DNA of 64,000 nucleotides from an uncultured Granulosicoccaceae bacterium (GTDB lineage Bacteria; Pseudomonadota; Gammaproteobacteria; Granulosicoccales; Granulosicoccaceae), in the NCBI GenBank assembly GCA_938007995.1, contig CALLLW010000019.1:48170-112169 (forward strand). The letters run 5' to 3'. Below are positions 46,582 through 57,302 of this stretch, piece after piece. The position numbers and the translations under genes are program-made. Under the pieces are notes generated by a model. The model was not told the DNA's origin and did not search any database. It saw nothing but the letters and a program-made list of their open reading frames with translations. The first letter of the stretch is position 1. Each line of letters opens with the position of its first letter.

Positions 46582-48909
46582 ATGCCAGTTACCCGAAACA
46601 CAGCCCAGCGCCCGGTCGGTACACAACCCCCCAAGCCTCGCGAATTATTTTCCTATCCGCGCTACTGGGCCGAGTGCTTTGGCACCGCGCCGTTCCTGCC
46701 CATGTCTCGCGCCGAGATGGATACGCTTGGCTGGGACAGTTGCGACATTATTATCGTCACCGGTGATGCCTATGTAGACCACCCGAGCTTTGGCATGGCA
46801 ATCATCGGCCGGCTGCTGGAAGCGCAGGGATTCAGGGTCGGCATCATTGCCCAGCCACAATGGGACAGTGCCGAGCCATTCACCGCGTTAGGCAAGCCAA
46901 ATCTTTTTTTTGGTGTTACGGCGGGCAACATGGATTCGATGATCAATCGATATACTGCCGACAGAAAGATTCGCAGTGATGATGCCTACTCACCCAACGA
47001 CATCGGTGGCCAGCGACCGGATAGATGCTCAGTGGTCTACGCTCAGCGTTGCCGCGAGGCGTATAAAGACTGCCAAATAGTACTTGGCGGCATTGAAGCA
47101 TCGCTAAGACGAATTGCACACTACGACTACTGGCAGGACAAAATCAGACGCTCAATACTGGTTGATGCAAAAGCGGACATCCTGCTTTACGGCAATGCCG
47201 AACGCGCACTGGTTGAAATTGCACATCGCGTCGCTGCCGGTGAAACTGTTAAAGAGATAACAGATGTTCGCGGTACTGCATTCATGATCAGCGATCTGCC
47301 AGACGACCTGAAAGTCATTGATTCAACCAGCATCGATACACCGGGCAAAATAGATTCGCACCTCAATCCGTATGAAAGCACCGATACTCAGCAGAAAAAA
47401 GCCAGTCAACAAGACAAACCCGCTGATGAAATCACACTGACTTTTAAAAAGAAATCCGACCTCACTAAAGACCAGCGGATACAAAGAAATACCGAGCTTA
47501 GAAATAAAGCCGCAATTCGACTGCCCGACTACGAACTAGTCAGAAAAGACCCGGTGCTGTACGCACATGCCAACCGGATATTGCATCTTGAAACCAACCC
47601 CGGCAATGCACGCGCGTTAATACAAAAGCATGGCAATCGCGATCTGTGGATCAACACACCACCGATACCTTTAAGCACAGAAGAAATGGACTACGTGTTT
47701 GACTTATCGTATGCCAGAGTTCCCCACCCGCACTATGGTGATGCTCGCATCCCTGCTTACGAGATGATTCGTTTCTCAGTCAATATCATGCGTGGTTGCT
47801 TTGGTGGATGCACGTTTTGCTCGATCACTGAACACGAAGGCAGAATTATTCAGAGCAGATCCGAAGATTCAATTATTCGCGAAATTGAAACCATGCGCGA
47901 CAAAGTTCCTGGCTTCACCGGTATTGTTTCTGATCTCGGTGGCCCGACCGCCAACATGTATCGACTGGCGTGCAAATCAAAGACCATTGAGTCCGCCTGC
48001 CGCAAACCTTCCTGTGTATACCCTGGCATCTGCCCTAACCTCGACACCAATCATTCATCGCTTATTAAACTCTACAGACGAGCAAGAGAGCTACCCGGTG
48101 TAAAGAAGATCTTGATCGGATCAGGCTTGCGCTATGACCTGGCTGTTGAATCACCCGAGTATGTCGAAGAACTGGTCACTCACCATGTGGGTGGTTACCT
48201 GAAGATAGCACCGGAACATACCGAGCGCGGTCCGCTTGATAAGATGATGAAGCCAGGTATCGGCACCTATGAAAAATTCAAACAGTTGTTTGAAAAATAC
48301 TCAAAGAAGGCCGGTAAAGAACAATACCTGATACCTTATTTTATCGCCGCTCACCCGGGCACTACCGATGAAGACATGATGAATCTTGCCATGTGGCTGA
48401 AGCAAAACGGCTTCAGAGCGGATCAGGTACAGAATTTTTATCCATCACCCATGGCGACTGCCACTGCGATGTATCACTCGGGTAAAAATCCGCTTGCCAA
48501 AGTCAGCCGTGACAGTGCTGGTGTACCAATTGCCAAGAAGACCGGCCAGCGACGCTTGCACAAGGCTTTTCTGCGGTATCACGATCCGGATAACTGGCCC
48601 ATGCTTCGCGAAGCACTCACCAAAATGGGACGCGCTGATTTAATCGGTAATGGCAAAAAGCATCTGATACCACACTGGCAACCGGAACCCGGCAGCTATC
48701 GTGCGCATAGAAAGAAAAACCGCAACAAGAAACCAGAAGCGGGCACTGTGCTAACGCAACACACTGGTCTGCCCCCGCGTGAAGGTGTAAACGCAGATTC
48801 TGCATCTGCTAAACGCAAGAAGAAAACCAGCGCAAAAAAACGACGCACTACAACCGGCCAGGCGAAAAGTTATCAGGTCAATTCCAGCAGAGGCAAACGC
48901 TCTCACTGA
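46582..48909 (+). CDS. YgiQ family radical SAM protein
   Basis: About 775 residues. The radical SAM cluster motif is in [18 protein letters not shown] (C-x3-C-x2-C), preceded by the YgiQ N-terminal domain ([20 protein letters not shown]) and followed by [19 protein letters not shown]. The C-terminal tail (about the last 60 residues) is Lys/Arg-rich and disordered. The function is not established; YgiQ proteins are widespread. The segment around residues 240-310 has a Gln/Lys-rich insert ([18 protein letters not shown]). ATG 46582 fits the family N-terminus; no good ribosome site is seen. Confidence 0.93.
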   Translation: MPVTRNTAQRPVGTQPPKPRELFSYPRYWAECFGTAPFLPMSRAEMDTLGWDSCDIIIVTGDAYVDHPSFGMAIIGRLLEAQGFRVGIIAQPQWDSAEPFTALGKPNLFFGVTAGNMDSMINRYTADRKIRSDDAYSPNDIGGQRPDRCSVVYAQRCREAYKDCQIVLGGIEASLRRIAHYDYWQDKIRRSILVDAKADILLYGNAERALVEIAHRVAAGETVKEITDVRGTAFMISDLPDDLKVIDSTSIDTPGKIDSHLNPYESTDTQQKKASQQDKPADEITLTFKKKSDLTKDQRIQRNTELRNKAAIRLPDYELVRKDPVLYAHANRILHLETNPGNARALIQKHGNRDLWINTPPIPLSTEEMDYVFDLSYARVPHPHYGDARIPAYEMIRFSVNIMRGCFGGCTFCSITEHEGRIIQSRSEDSIIREIETMRDKVPGFTGIVSDLGGPTANMYRLACKSKTIESACRKPSCVYPGICPNLDTNHSSLIKLYRRARELPGVKKILIGSGLRYDLAVESPEYVEELVTHHVGGYLKIAPEHTERGPLDKMMKPGIGTYEKFKQLFEKYSKKAGKEQYLIPYFIAAHPGTTDEDMMNLAMWLKQNGFRADQVQNFYPSPMATATAMYHSGKNPLAKVSRDSAGVPIAKKTGQRRLHKAFLRYHDPDNWPMLREALTKMGRADLIGNGKKHLIPHWQPEPGSYRAHRKKNRNKKPEAGTVLTQHTGLPPREGVNADSASAKRKKKTSAKKRRTTTGQAKSYQVNSSRGKRSH

Positions 48910-49027
48910 GATGCAGGCCTGATACTGTGCAGACCTGGCTTATAAAGCCTGTCGACTACAGCATCAATTCACCGTGTTGTTGCCTTGTCTAACAACACTG
49001 TTGGATTGGCCAATGCAAAGCGAGAAT

Positions 49028-49054
49028 AAAAAGCAGACACAACTAACGTGTCTG
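49028..49054 (-). terminator. Terminator of the secreted Cys-module gene
   Basis: On the minus strand CAGACAC / GTGTCTG with a 7-base loop is followed by CTTTTTA. The stem includes the last codons of the gene that ends at 49043. Confidence 0.7.
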
Positions 49055-50791
49055 GATTTCTATCTCCATCTGATTCCACTTATAGTTAACAGAGTGACTG
49101 AAGCCTTGCGCATTACGCATCGCGTCAGACCAGATAAGCGTCATGGTGCGGCCATCATCACTCATCCACTTGGGCGACAACTTCGGCTGGTAAGTCAGGT
49201 TTTGCGTATCGTCTACTGTCCAGTAGTCTGTGTAGTAAAACTGATTCCATGGACCGTAAGGCGTGTCTGAATACCACAAACCAAGACTGCCGGTGCGGCT
49301 ATGCATCCATTTGTTGTAGTAATCATCTGTGGAGTTACTACGGTTGTGACCACCATACGTACCACCGTTTACCATGATGTACTTCTGCAAACCGGGATTC
49401 CAGACCACTGACGGCAACCACGAATAAAAGCCAAAATACTCACCAGCGCTGTTGCGCTCCGGCAAAACCATGTTTGGCTGCCGTGCTTCTAAGTCTGAAC
49501 TCCATGTGGCATTTCCGTTATTCCAGCCGCTGAAGTATTGCCACGCTGCACGATTACCGACCTGATCCTCCGGCACTCTTGCCAGCTGTAATTGATGCGT
49601 GTTTGCACCCTCAGGCGAATAAATATAAACATAGCCATCCCGCGATGCCCGATGATCCTGACCACTTTGAACAAACGTTGCAAACGCAAACGGGAATGCT
49701 GTTTTACCCTTACCGTAACGACCACTTTCTTCAAAGAAGAACATCTCCTCAAGGTTTAGCTCTTCCCTTCCGATATCCCAACGAGCCAGGTAGCGGTCGT
49801 TGTTATTGCGATCAACCCGATGCCAGGTACTACCGTTGTCATACGAGCGCAGCATTTTCATTCCACGAAAAGGCCCTTCAGACCACGCAGCGTGTTGGGT
49901 TTTTGTCACCAGTGAGTACAGCACGCCCTTCACCGATAACATGCCGTAGGCAAACCAACCATCACCATCGACATGAAAGTTCGGGTAGTTACTCACCTCT
50001 GACCTGCTGAAGTTATCTGCGTCACCAAAGATTTTGTATAGCTGACTGTGGTACACGTAACCACCACGCAGCCACTCGCCATCGTCCATTGCGGTGATCA
50101 CGCTATCATCAGCCGCCCACGTCTGACACCAGTTATCGCCACTACCACCAACCCTGCGTAAGGTTGAATCGAGAAAGCGGACGCCTGTGGGAGTACGGCC
50201 ATTAGCAATTGATTCACTGGCTGGCGATGAGGCTTGCACGCTGGACGCACCACCCACGCGGCAGCTGCGCCCCTGCTCATATCCCCAGCCATCTCCATCC
50301 GGATCACTGTCATTAGATCTGCACGCTGGCACATCAGAGCGGGCCACCGAGGACGACGCACCAACTGCGGATTGTTCCGACGATGAACTGCCGATCATGA
50401 CAAGGCAGCTTTGGCCGTTTTCATAACCCCAGCCGTCGCCGTCTGGATCTGTTGTCGCGCTACTGCATGCCGGGATATCTGCAGGTGCAGCGGATTGCGC
50501 TGCCGCAGTAGCGGGTGCATTTGCTGTAACAACACCAACCCTGCAACTACGCCCTGCTTCCCATGCCCAGCCATCGCCGTCGTAATCAATGACTGTGGCG
50601 CTACATTGTGGGTTGATACTGCGTGCCGCAGATGAACCAGACACCACACAGGTTTCACCGTTTTCCCAACCCCAGCCGTTGGCGTCAATGTTATTGTTTT
50701 GATATTGACACAATGGTATCGAATACGATGCGCCAGAAAGCATAATCAAACTAAAGACCACCAGCAGTTTTATCTTAATCACTTCGAACAC
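49043..50791 (-). CDS. Secreted protein: four C-x19-C modules plus sialidase-like/DUF4185-like domain
   Basis: 582 residues with a signal peptide (LLVVFSLIMLSGASYS). Residues 28-180 hold four modules, each with Cys 20 residues apart and a DPDGDGWGYENGQSC-type core (Cys 28/48, 63/83, 109/129, 157/177), separated by Ser/Ala linkers. The core resembles the GWGWEN..SC end of CBM10 carbohydrate-binding modules. Residues 200-582 look like a beta-propeller hydrolase-type domain (GDNWCQTWAADDSV; MLRSYDNGSTWHRVD is an Asp-box-like sequence), perhaps DUF4185. Polysaccharide or glycan degradation is likely but unproven. A GTG nine bases further in (50782) has a better ribosome site (AGGTG) and may be the true start. 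Confidence 0.75.
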   Translation of the reverse strand: MFEVIKIKLLVVFSLIMLSGASYSIPLCQYQNNNIDANGWGWENGETCVVSGSSAARSINPQCSATVIDYDGDGWAWEAGRSCRVGVVTANAPATAAAQSAAPADIPACSSATTDPDGDGWGYENGQSCLVMIGSSSSEQSAVGASSSVARSDVPACRSNDSDPDGDGWGYEQGRSCRVGGASSVQASSPASESIANGRTPTGVRFLDSTLRRVGGSGDNWCQTWAADDSVITAMDDGEWLRGGYVYHSQLYKIFGDADNFSRSEVSNYPNFHVDGDGWFAYGMLSVKGVLYSLVTKTQHAAWSEGPFRGMKMLRSYDNGSTWHRVDRNNNDRYLARWDIGREELNLEEMFFFEESGRYGKGKTAFPFAFATFVQSGQDHRASRDGYVYIYSPEGANTHQLQLARVPEDQVGNRAAWQYFSGWNNGNATWSSDLEARQPNMVLPERNSAGEYFGFYSWLPSVVWNPGLQKYIMVNGGTYGGHNRSNSTDDYYNKWMHSRTGSLGLWYSDTPYGPWNQFYYTDYWTVDDTQNLTYQPKLSPKWMSDDGRTMTLIWSDAMRNAQGFSHSVNYKWNQMEIEIQTR

Positions 50792-51153
50792 CTGTACTCA
50801 AAACACGGGCTTAAAACAATGACTGACGCTGCAGTATTAAAATGTATAGCAGTTCAGATAGATGGGGCTGCGTGCATTACAAGTAACTCACAATGCATCC
50901 AGAACACCTACTATTGTAGCGTAAGCTGATGGTAGCACGCTGCTAACACCTGACGTTTTTATTCCTGTTAAAGCAAAAAACTCGACACGCAAGGTAACTG
51001 ATAATTAAGGAACGCCTTGCATGTAATTCCGCCGGGTTATCGTAATGATCGCGATGTACAGGACTGGTTACAATCCGGTTCACCTCACCGACTGACACCC
51101 GGTTGGCGGTATTATCCAGGCCACCTCTCACTTCGCTTTTTTACGGATATTGC
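50792..51153. other. Divergent intergenic region
   Basis: 362 bp between the two secreted/membrane protein genes. No gene, tRNA or recognisable repeat was found; it is expected to hold both promoters. Confidence 0.4.
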
Positions 51154-53451
51154 ATGCTCGAACTCCTCGCTGACCCGCTGACTGGAGCGACACTTGTATT
51201 GCTTTTGTTAATTTGCATCTGGTGGTTTGTTGTTGAATGGGGCTTCGGTAAAAAGCCGAAGTCAAAATCAAAGCCAAAGCACTTATCTTTGAAAGATACT
51301 TATGCTGAAACCAAGTTTCGATCCCATGCCTTTAGAAGAAGCATCGCAACAGCTGGCCGTTTAAGTGCCAGCGGCGTAACTGCCAGCTCTGGAGTAGCCA
51401 GCTCTGAAATAGCCAGGTCGGGAGCAGCCAGCTCAGTAAAGACTCACAACACTGCGGCAAGCAGCACAGGTACTAGCAAAGTCACAGGCAAAGGTACTGG
51501 CAAAGGCAAAGGCAAAGGCACTGGCAAAGGCACTGGCAGATCCGACAATGCAGACAAAGCAATTGCTGCAACCGGAGTAGTCACGGGAAAACAAACTGAA
51601 ACAAGCAAAACCGCGGCAACACAGCCCCTGTCCCACACGTCGGAAAATAGACAGCAACTGACAAAACCCGCGCTCAAAAATACAGCGGCCTTTACAGCTG
51701 CACATACAGGTGCAGCTTCCAGTCAGAAAGCAGAGCCACATGAGAAAAGCAATCAGTCAGCAGATTCGACCAACAGGCGCGATACGAATAACACTACCAA
51801 GGCGGCGCAGAGCAATTTACCTTCAAATAAAAAGGCACTGATCGCTGACCGCGAAAGCAACGCGGCAGATGCCAGTAGCGCAACTACAACTGACTGCATT
51901 ACTCAGAAAGACTTAACAGGCAACACCGGCAAACACCAGACCGATAGCCGCACTCAAAGCACACCGCGCGACGTCGAAATGCATCACACCGGACAGAGCA
52001 AATCCCGGCACCAAAACAGATCAAACGAAAACAGGTCTGTAATTAACAGTTCGCAACAAAACAAACAAACCACGAAGCAAGACACCACGGCAGCAAAGCG
52101 CGCTTATGATGAGGGCACTGGTGACTCAACCACCTCACATACGACCACGCAGACAAACAACACTGACCAACTTCAGGCGACTGCAAGCGTACCAACCACA
52201 ACTAGTGCTACTACAGGCGCTGCTCAACCAACAAACCCGAATAATGATTTAACGCCGGCTAAAGATGCAACCATAACTGCAACAGCCAACAACCATGCAA
52301 AAATAATTCGCAATCATAATGCTGGCGAACGGCAAAGCCCACAAACCGCAAGTGAGGAACACCCTCACCGGACAAATCGACCAGCTCCGGCACCTCATTC
52401 AACAGTGACCGGGACAAACGACACCAATGTGCCCAAGGCCAATGAAAACAATTGCGCTGAAAACCATAACAATGGTAGTCGAGCAACAAAAGATCTGAGT
52501 TCAAAGCAGACCGATCTTCCGAAAGCCACCAGCGGAAAAAACTTCTTCCCGGGTACGCATGGTGCGCCTGATCGAAAAGCACCAAGGTACCAGACCGCTG
52601 CAAAAGCAAAGCGGCCATCAGCGAGAACAGAAGTATCGATTCAGATTCCTGCAGAATCAGTACAACCCAAAGACACAGCCAGGCCGACGACAAATCGTAC
52701 CGATTCCAATCAACAAGACGGGCAAAGCAAACCAGGCGCTCAACCAGATCCGTTGTCGACATCGCAAGCTGGTACTGACGCCAGACCCGCCACATCAACA
52801 GCCACTGTGCATTCAATCACTATCGGCGCAGGTACTGTTGCCCCTGATATTGGTAGCGATGACAGGGGGAAATCTGAAAAACAGAATGCAGCAGACCAAA
52901 CAGATCTCGCATCCACGTTGGAGTTCAGGCTTAAGTCAAAGCGCAAGGCATCTTCTATTGAGAAGGTCATTGCACAGCAATCCCTGACCAACAGCACTCC
53001 TGGCAACAATAGAAAGCCAACAACAGACCATCCCCCACCAACGGACTCACAGATATCTGCGACGGCAAGAGCCACTACGCCAAATGCGAATCACTCAGAC
53101 GATGCAAGCCCATCCGCCAAAACCACTGATAAAAGCGACAATGCGACGATTGCCTCGACGCTAAAAACGCGTCAGCACCCGGTGGCAGCAGAGCACCCAC
53201 CAACTAGCGCTCAACAAATAGAGTCCGCAGCTGAAAATCACAACGAGCAATCAACCCACCTGGACGACCCGGACGGTTCACTGCGCGCACAACTGGCATG
53301 TAGCGAGCGCCGCATACAAACCTTGCAATCCACGCTGAATAAAATGCAGTCTCAACTGCCCGAGGTGACAGCACCAGTAAAGCGGGCATCTACACATAAC
53401 CGCCCCACACTGTTGAGTAAGGTCAGAGTGCTGGATCACCCCAGAGCTTAA
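51154..53451 (+). CDS. Membrane-anchored, very low-complexity (disordered) protein
   Basis: 764 residues. A single transmembrane helix (residues about 8-28, TGATLVLLLLICIWWFVVEW) is followed by a basic juxtamembrane stretch (GKKPKSKSKPKHLSLKD) and about 650 residues dominated by Thr, Ser, Asn, Gln, Ala and Lys with few hydrophobics. This includes TGKGTGKGKGKGTGKGTG near residues 115-132. The last 50 residues look ordered: a helix SLRAQLACSERRIQTLQSTL then SKVRVLDHPRA. It might be a surface-spanning linker, a division or cell-wall protein, or a cytoplasmic scaffold. No family is recognised. ATG 51154 places the helix at the N-terminus. Confidence 0.75.
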   Translation: MLELLADPLTGATLVLLLLICIWWFVVEWGFGKKPKSKSKPKHLSLKDTYAETKFRSHAFRRSIATAGRLSASGVTASSGVASSEIARSGAASSVKTHNTAASSTGTSKVTGKGTGKGKGKGTGKGTGRSDNADKAIAATGVVTGKQTETSKTAATQPLSHTSENRQQLTKPALKNTAAFTAAHTGAASSQKAEPHEKSNQSADSTNRRDTNNTTKAAQSNLPSNKKALIADRESNAADASSATTTDCITQKDLTGNTGKHQTDSRTQSTPRDVEMHHTGQSKSRHQNRSNENRSVINSSQQNKQTTKQDTTAAKRAYDEGTGDSTTSHTTTQTNNTDQLQATASVPTTTSATTGAAQPTNPNNDLTPAKDATITATANNHAKIIRNHNAGERQSPQTASEEHPHRTNRPAPAPHSTVTGTNDTNVPKANENNCAENHNNGSRATKDLSSKQTDLPKATSGKNFFPGTHGAPDRKAPRYQTAAKAKRPSARTEVSIQIPAESVQPKDTARPTTNRTDSNQQDGQSKPGAQPDPLSTSQAGTDARPATSTATVHSITIGAGTVAPDIGSDDRGKSEKQNAADQTDLASTLEFRLKSKRKASSIEKVIAQQSLTNSTPGNNRKPTTDHPPPTDSQISATARATTPNANHSDDASPSAKTTDKSDNATIASTLKTRQHPVAAEHPPTSAQQIESAAENHNEQSTHLDDPDGSLRAQLACSERRIQTLQSTLNKMQSQLPEVTAPVKRASTHNRPTLLSKVRVLDHPRA

Positions 53452-53613
53452 ACAAGCGCCTGGACTAAAGCCTGCAAATACACTTAAACATAGCTAATGC
53501 GAAATTCGAAAACACTGATCGCGGAATCAAGGATCGTGCAACACCACACGGAATAACAGCACGACAACGTCTGCAACGATGTAAACTATGCGTATTCTTT
53601 ATTCCACGCCGCT

Positions 53614-54561
53614 ATGTCTACCATCGTTTCAATACAGAATCTGTGCAAAACCTATGACTCAGGTCACCAGGCTCTTAAAAACATCAACCTGGATATAAAA
53701 GCCGGGGAGATTATTGCTCTGCTCGGCCCGAACGGCGCAGGCAAAACCACCCTCATCTCAACCATCTGCGGCATTGTCACACCCACCTCGGGCACCGTGA
53801 CTGTCGGCGGTTTTGATAACATAAAGCAGTATCGAAAAACCCGCAGCATGATTGGCCTTGTGCCACAGGAACTAACATTAGGCGCGTTTGAGCAAGTCGC
53901 CAACACGCTTGCCTTCAGCAGAGGTTTGTTCGGTAAAAAACCAAACCCCGATTACATTGAAAAACTGCTTAAACAACTATCACTATGGGACAAAAAAGAC
54001 AGCCCGTTAATGAGGTTATCCGGTGGCATGAAACGCCGGGTGTTAATTGGTAAGGCACTGTCGCATCAACCGGACATTCTCTTTCTTGATGAACCCACAG
54101 CCGGCGTAGATGTAGAGCTTCGAAAAGACATGTGGCATCTGGTCAGTGAACTCAGAGAATCCGGCGTCACTATTATATTGACAACACACTACATTGAAGA
54201 AGCAGAAGAAATCGCAGATAGAGTGGGCGTGATTAACAACGGCGAACTCTTGCTGGTCGAAGAAAAGACAGATCTGATGCAAAAACTTGGCAGCAAAGAA
54301 CTCTCGATTGAACTGCGCCAGGCAATCACCACTATTCCGGATTCACTCAGCAACTACGACCTTCGCTTATCTGCGGATGGAACCCGCTTGATTTACAGCT
54401 ACGATGTAAAAAGCGAACGGACAGGCATCACCAAATTGCTACAGCTAATCAACTCCGCAGGCTTACAGCTGAAAGACCTGCATACATCGCAAAGCTCACT
54501 GGAAGAAATTTTTGTAAATCTGGTGCAGCAGGATAAAAAGCCGGTGGAGAAAGCATCATGA
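53614..54561 (+). CDS. ABC transporter ATP-binding protein, YadG-like
   Basis: 315 residues. Walker [10 protein letters not shown], signature [12 protein letters not shown], Walker [14 protein letters not shown], and the H-loop in [14 protein letters not shown]. The C-terminal 90 residues form the extension seen in YadG/ABC-2 ATPases. The gene overlaps the next by four bases (ATGA), so the two form a transporter. The substrate is not known. Confidence 0.92.
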   Translation: MSTIVSIQNLCKTYDSGHQALKNINLDIKAGEIIALLGPNGAGKTTLISTICGIVTPTSGTVTVGGFDNIKQYRKTRSMIGLVPQELTLGAFEQVANTLAFSRGLFGKKPNPDYIEKLLKQLSLWDKKDSPLMRLSGGMKRRVLIGKALSHQPDILFLDEPTAGVDVELRKDMWHLVSELRESGVTIILTTHYIEEAEEIADRVGVINNGELLLVEEKTDLMQKLGSKELSIELRQAITTIPDSLSNYDLRLSADGTRLIYSYDVKSERTGITKLLQLINSAGLQLKDLHTSQSSLEEIFVNLVQQDKKPVEKAS

Positions 54562-55337
54562 ATTGGCAGGCCATCAGCGTAATTTATAAAAGCGAGATGC
54601 TGCGCACACGAAACACATTGCTGCAAAGCATCGCATCACCGGTTATTTCTACCTGTCTGTACTTCGTTGTTTTTGGTTCCGCAATCGGCTCCAGAATTCA
54701 AACAGTGGGTGACATCGATGGACAAGGCGGCGTGTCATACGGTGTTTTTATCGTGCCGGGGTTAATGATGCTTTCACTGCTGACACAAAGCATTTCAAAT
54801 GCTTCATTCGGTATTTACTTCCCTAAATTTACCGGCACCATCTACGAAATATTATCTGCACCCATCTCTTTTCTTGAGGTTATTATCGGGTTCGTTGGTG
54901 CCGCTGCGACTAAATCGCTAATCATCGGCACAATAATACTCATCACAGCCAGCTTTTTTGTTGATTTAAAAATAGCACACCCGTTGTGGATGCTGTCTTT
55001 TTTCATTCTAACCTGCGTTACGTTTTCCCTGTTTGGCTTCATCATTGGTATGTGGGCCGATAACTTCGAGAAACTTCAGCTGATCCCGCTGTTGGTTATC
55101 ACTCCGTTGGTGTTTCTTGGTGGCAGCTTTTACACCATCGATATGCTGCCACCACTCTGGCAAAAAATATCGCTGCTCAATCCGGTACTGTATTTAATCA
55201 GCGGATTTCGATGGAGCTTCTTTGAAATATCAGATGTAAATCACGCCACCAGTTTATTGATGGTCCTTGCCTTCCTGTTTATCTGCCTTGGCATTGTCTG
55301 GTGGATGTTCAGATCCGGTTATAAATTGCGCCAGTAA
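54558..55337 (+). CDS. ABC-2 type permease, YadH-like
   Basis: 259 residues with six hydrophobic segments (about 20-42, 60-78, 105-130, 140-165, 175-195 and 230-250). [20 protein letters not shown] is the conserved ABC-2 motif near the C-terminus. It partners the ATPase encoded just upstream, and the start codon ATG overlaps its stop (ATGA). Exports lipids, drugs or polymers in other members. Confidence 0.92.
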   Translation: MNWQAISVIYKSEMLRTRNTLLQSIASPVISTCLYFVVFGSAIGSRIQTVGDIDGQGGVSYGVFIVPGLMMLSLLTQSISNASFGIYFPKFTGTIYEILSAPISFLEVIIGFVGAAATKSLIIGTIILITASFFVDLKIAHPLWMLSFFILTCVTFSLFGFIIGMWADNFEKLQLIPLLVITPLVFLGGSFYTIDMLPPLWQKISLLNPVLYLISGFRWSFFEISDVNHATSLLMVLAFLFICLGIVWWMFRSGYKLRQ

Positions 55338-55393
55338 TTTAATCAGTTAATAAGCAGTGATGTCAGCAATACATAGGGCCAACGACAAAACCC

Positions 55394-56185
55394 ATGAATA
55401 AGCTGTTGGAAGATCACATTGCAGAAGAACCTGTAAATGCCGCGTCGGTAATTTTACTGCGCGACCATCACAACACACTGCAGACTCTGCTGCTGTGTCG
55501 CGCCAACAGCCGCACCGTGATGAACAGCGCGTGGGTATTTCCGGGAGGCAAACTCGACGATCTGGACTTGCGCGATACAGACTCAGTACAAGACTCAGTA
55601 CAAAGCAAACTCGCCGCAGACGCCAGAGAGCTACTTAACGAACCGGACCTCAACCCGTCACTCGCAGCAGCACTTTTTGTAACCGCCTGCAGAGAGACTC
55701 TTGAGGAGACAGGAGTGCAGCTTAAAGCACCGCAGCTTCGCACCTGGTCGCGCTGGGTAACTCCAAATGAACCTTCAATGATGAAAAAGCGATTCGATGC
55801 ACGATTTTTTGTTGCAAAACTACCGGACGGTCAAAACGCGGCACATGATGGTGTAGAAGCAACTGACAGCCAGTGGATAACAGCCCGAGACGCCCTAAAA
55901 AGTTATGCAACCCTGAAGATTGCACTCGCGCCGCCGCAAATCATGACTCTGATTGCACTGACAAAATTCAATAACGCGCAAGAGTGTATTGACCACGCAA
56001 CACATAACACCGCCTACACCATCAAACCACATGTAATAAAAACAGAGGGTAGCCGCACCCTGACCTACCCAGGAGATCCATCTCATCCGGATGAGCTACA
56101 ACAGATGCCCGGACCCACCAGACTTGTCTGGCAACAGGATCACTTTGAGCCGCCAGAGGGTTTCAACGCTTATATCGATCTTTAA
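55394..56185 (+). CDS. Nudix hydrolase
   Basis: 263 residues. The Nudix box reads ...ACRETLEETGVQL, preceded by FPGGKLDD about 50 residues before: a 30-residue insertion separates the Gly-rich start of the box from the REUxEE helix, as in NUDT19-like proteins. Substrate (CoA derivative or nucleotide diphosphate) not assigned. It follows yadH by about 55 bp on the same strand but is probably not functionally linked. The insert DLRDTDSVQDSVQSKLAAD contains a DSVQ duplication. Confidence 0.85.
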   Translation: MNKLLEDHIAEEPVNAASVILLRDHHNTLQTLLLCRANSRTVMNSAWVFPGGKLDDLDLRDTDSVQDSVQSKLAADARELLNEPDLNPSLAAALFVTACRETLEETGVQLKAPQLRTWSRWVTPNEPSMMKKRFDARFFVAKLPDGQNAAHDGVEATDSQWITARDALKSYATLKIALAPPQIMTLIALTKFNNAQECIDHATHNTAYTIKPHVIKTEGSRTLTYPGDPSHPDELQQMPGPTRLVWQQDHFEPPEGFNAYIDL

Positions 56186-56328
56186 TTCATATCCCCGGCA
56201 ATATAGATTTCAGCTCTCCAGCTTCCTTACAAACTGACCCGGCAAACAGACCCGGCAAACAGACCCGGTTGAAACCGAGCTCAACTGAACATAGTATCCC
56301 GCAGTCAAACACTTTTTCGTAAATTTCA

Positions 56329-56943
56329 ATGATCACTGCAGAAGAAGCTTTAACACGACTCAAAGACGGCAATAAGCGATTCGTATCAGACAACACCGAT
56401 AGCGAAGCCTCACGTAGCAGCAACAGGCGCGCTGAGCTGGTTCGAAAGCAAGAGCCATTTGCAATCATCCTTGGCTGCTCAGACTCACGGGTTCCCTCTG
56501 AGCTGGTCTTCGATCAGGGTATTGGTGACTTATTTGTCGTGCGAGTTGCCGGCAATATCGCCGCATCTTCGCAAATAGCAAGCATTGAGTTCTGCGCACA
56601 GCAGTTCAACACAAAGCTGGTCGTTGTTATGGGGCATACAAACTGCGGCGCAATCAGCGCTACGTTGAGTGAAGTTAAAAACCCATCCGGCGGACTATCC
56701 GAAAGCCTGCAGTCTATCGTCGATAAAATCCGCCCGTCCGTTGAGCCACTCCTGGAAACAGATCTGGCCGACCAGCCGGATAATCTCTTAAACGCAGCAG
56801 TACACTCAAACGTTAACGCCGGTGTTTCTTGCCTGCAGAATGACTCCGATGTGCTTAAGCAACTCGCTGCTGACAATGGCTTACAGGTAGTGGGCGCTGA
56901 GTACTCGCTTGAGACAGGCGAAGTAAAGTTCTTCGACAGCTGA
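56329..56943 (+). CDS. Beta-class carbonic anhydrase
   Basis: Interconverts CO2 and bicarbonate in the cytoplasm. 204 residues; Zn ligands Cys50, His103 and Cys106 with the Asp52/Arg54 dyad in ILGCSDSRVPSE, and MGHTNCGAI. The usual length and order are present. It stands alone, about 140 bp after the Nudix gene. Confidence 0.95.
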   Translation: MITAEEALTRLKDGNKRFVSDNTDSEASRSSNRRAELVRKQEPFAIILGCSDSRVPSELVFDQGIGDLFVVRVAGNIAASSQIASIEFCAQQFNTKLVVVMGHTNCGAISATLSEVKNPSGGLSESLQSIVDKIRPSVEPLLETDLADQPDNLLNAAVHSNVNAGVSCLQNDSDVLKQLAADNGLQVVGAEYSLETGEVKFFDS

Positions 56944-56996
56944 AATTGTTGTTGCAGTGGGCCCTGTCAGAATCCGTAGCAGGTAAGAAAGGTAAA

Positions 56997-57085
56997 GCCC
57001 GCAGTGCCGACACTTTTCGGCTGATCAATGTTTTCGGTTCAAGCCGTCTATAGTATTTGTCCGAAATTTGGTTGACACTGCGGGC
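56997..57085. repeat. 10-bp perfect inverted repeat with 69-bp spacer
   Basis: GCCCGCAGTG at 56997-57006 and CACTGCGGGC at 57076-57085. It lies in the 360-bp gap between carbonic anhydrase and yaaA; the rest of the gap holds no gene. It could be a terminator remnant, an operator pair, or chance. Confidence 0.55.
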
Positions 57086-57302
57086 CGAACTTATAAGCAA
57101 TTTTCTGTGCCACAAAAGCAGTGACCAAAGATCGCCGCTCGTGTACGTCTGTACAAAATATTCGCAACTGACTGTTTCTGGTGACTTTCTGTCTCTGTAA
57201 GAAAACTACAGAATTTCCGCGTAAACTCGCCATTGCGAGCGGAGCGCAGGCCACGTAATCTAAGGTTGTCAAAGTTCTAACATTCAAATTGAGTAAACCG
57301 CC

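Noticed and set aside
51481..51540. Possible CRISPR-like or satellite array at the GGCAAAGGC-type repeats
   Set aside because: It is a short in-frame coding repeat (TGKG/GKGK) within the disordered protein gene, without spacers.
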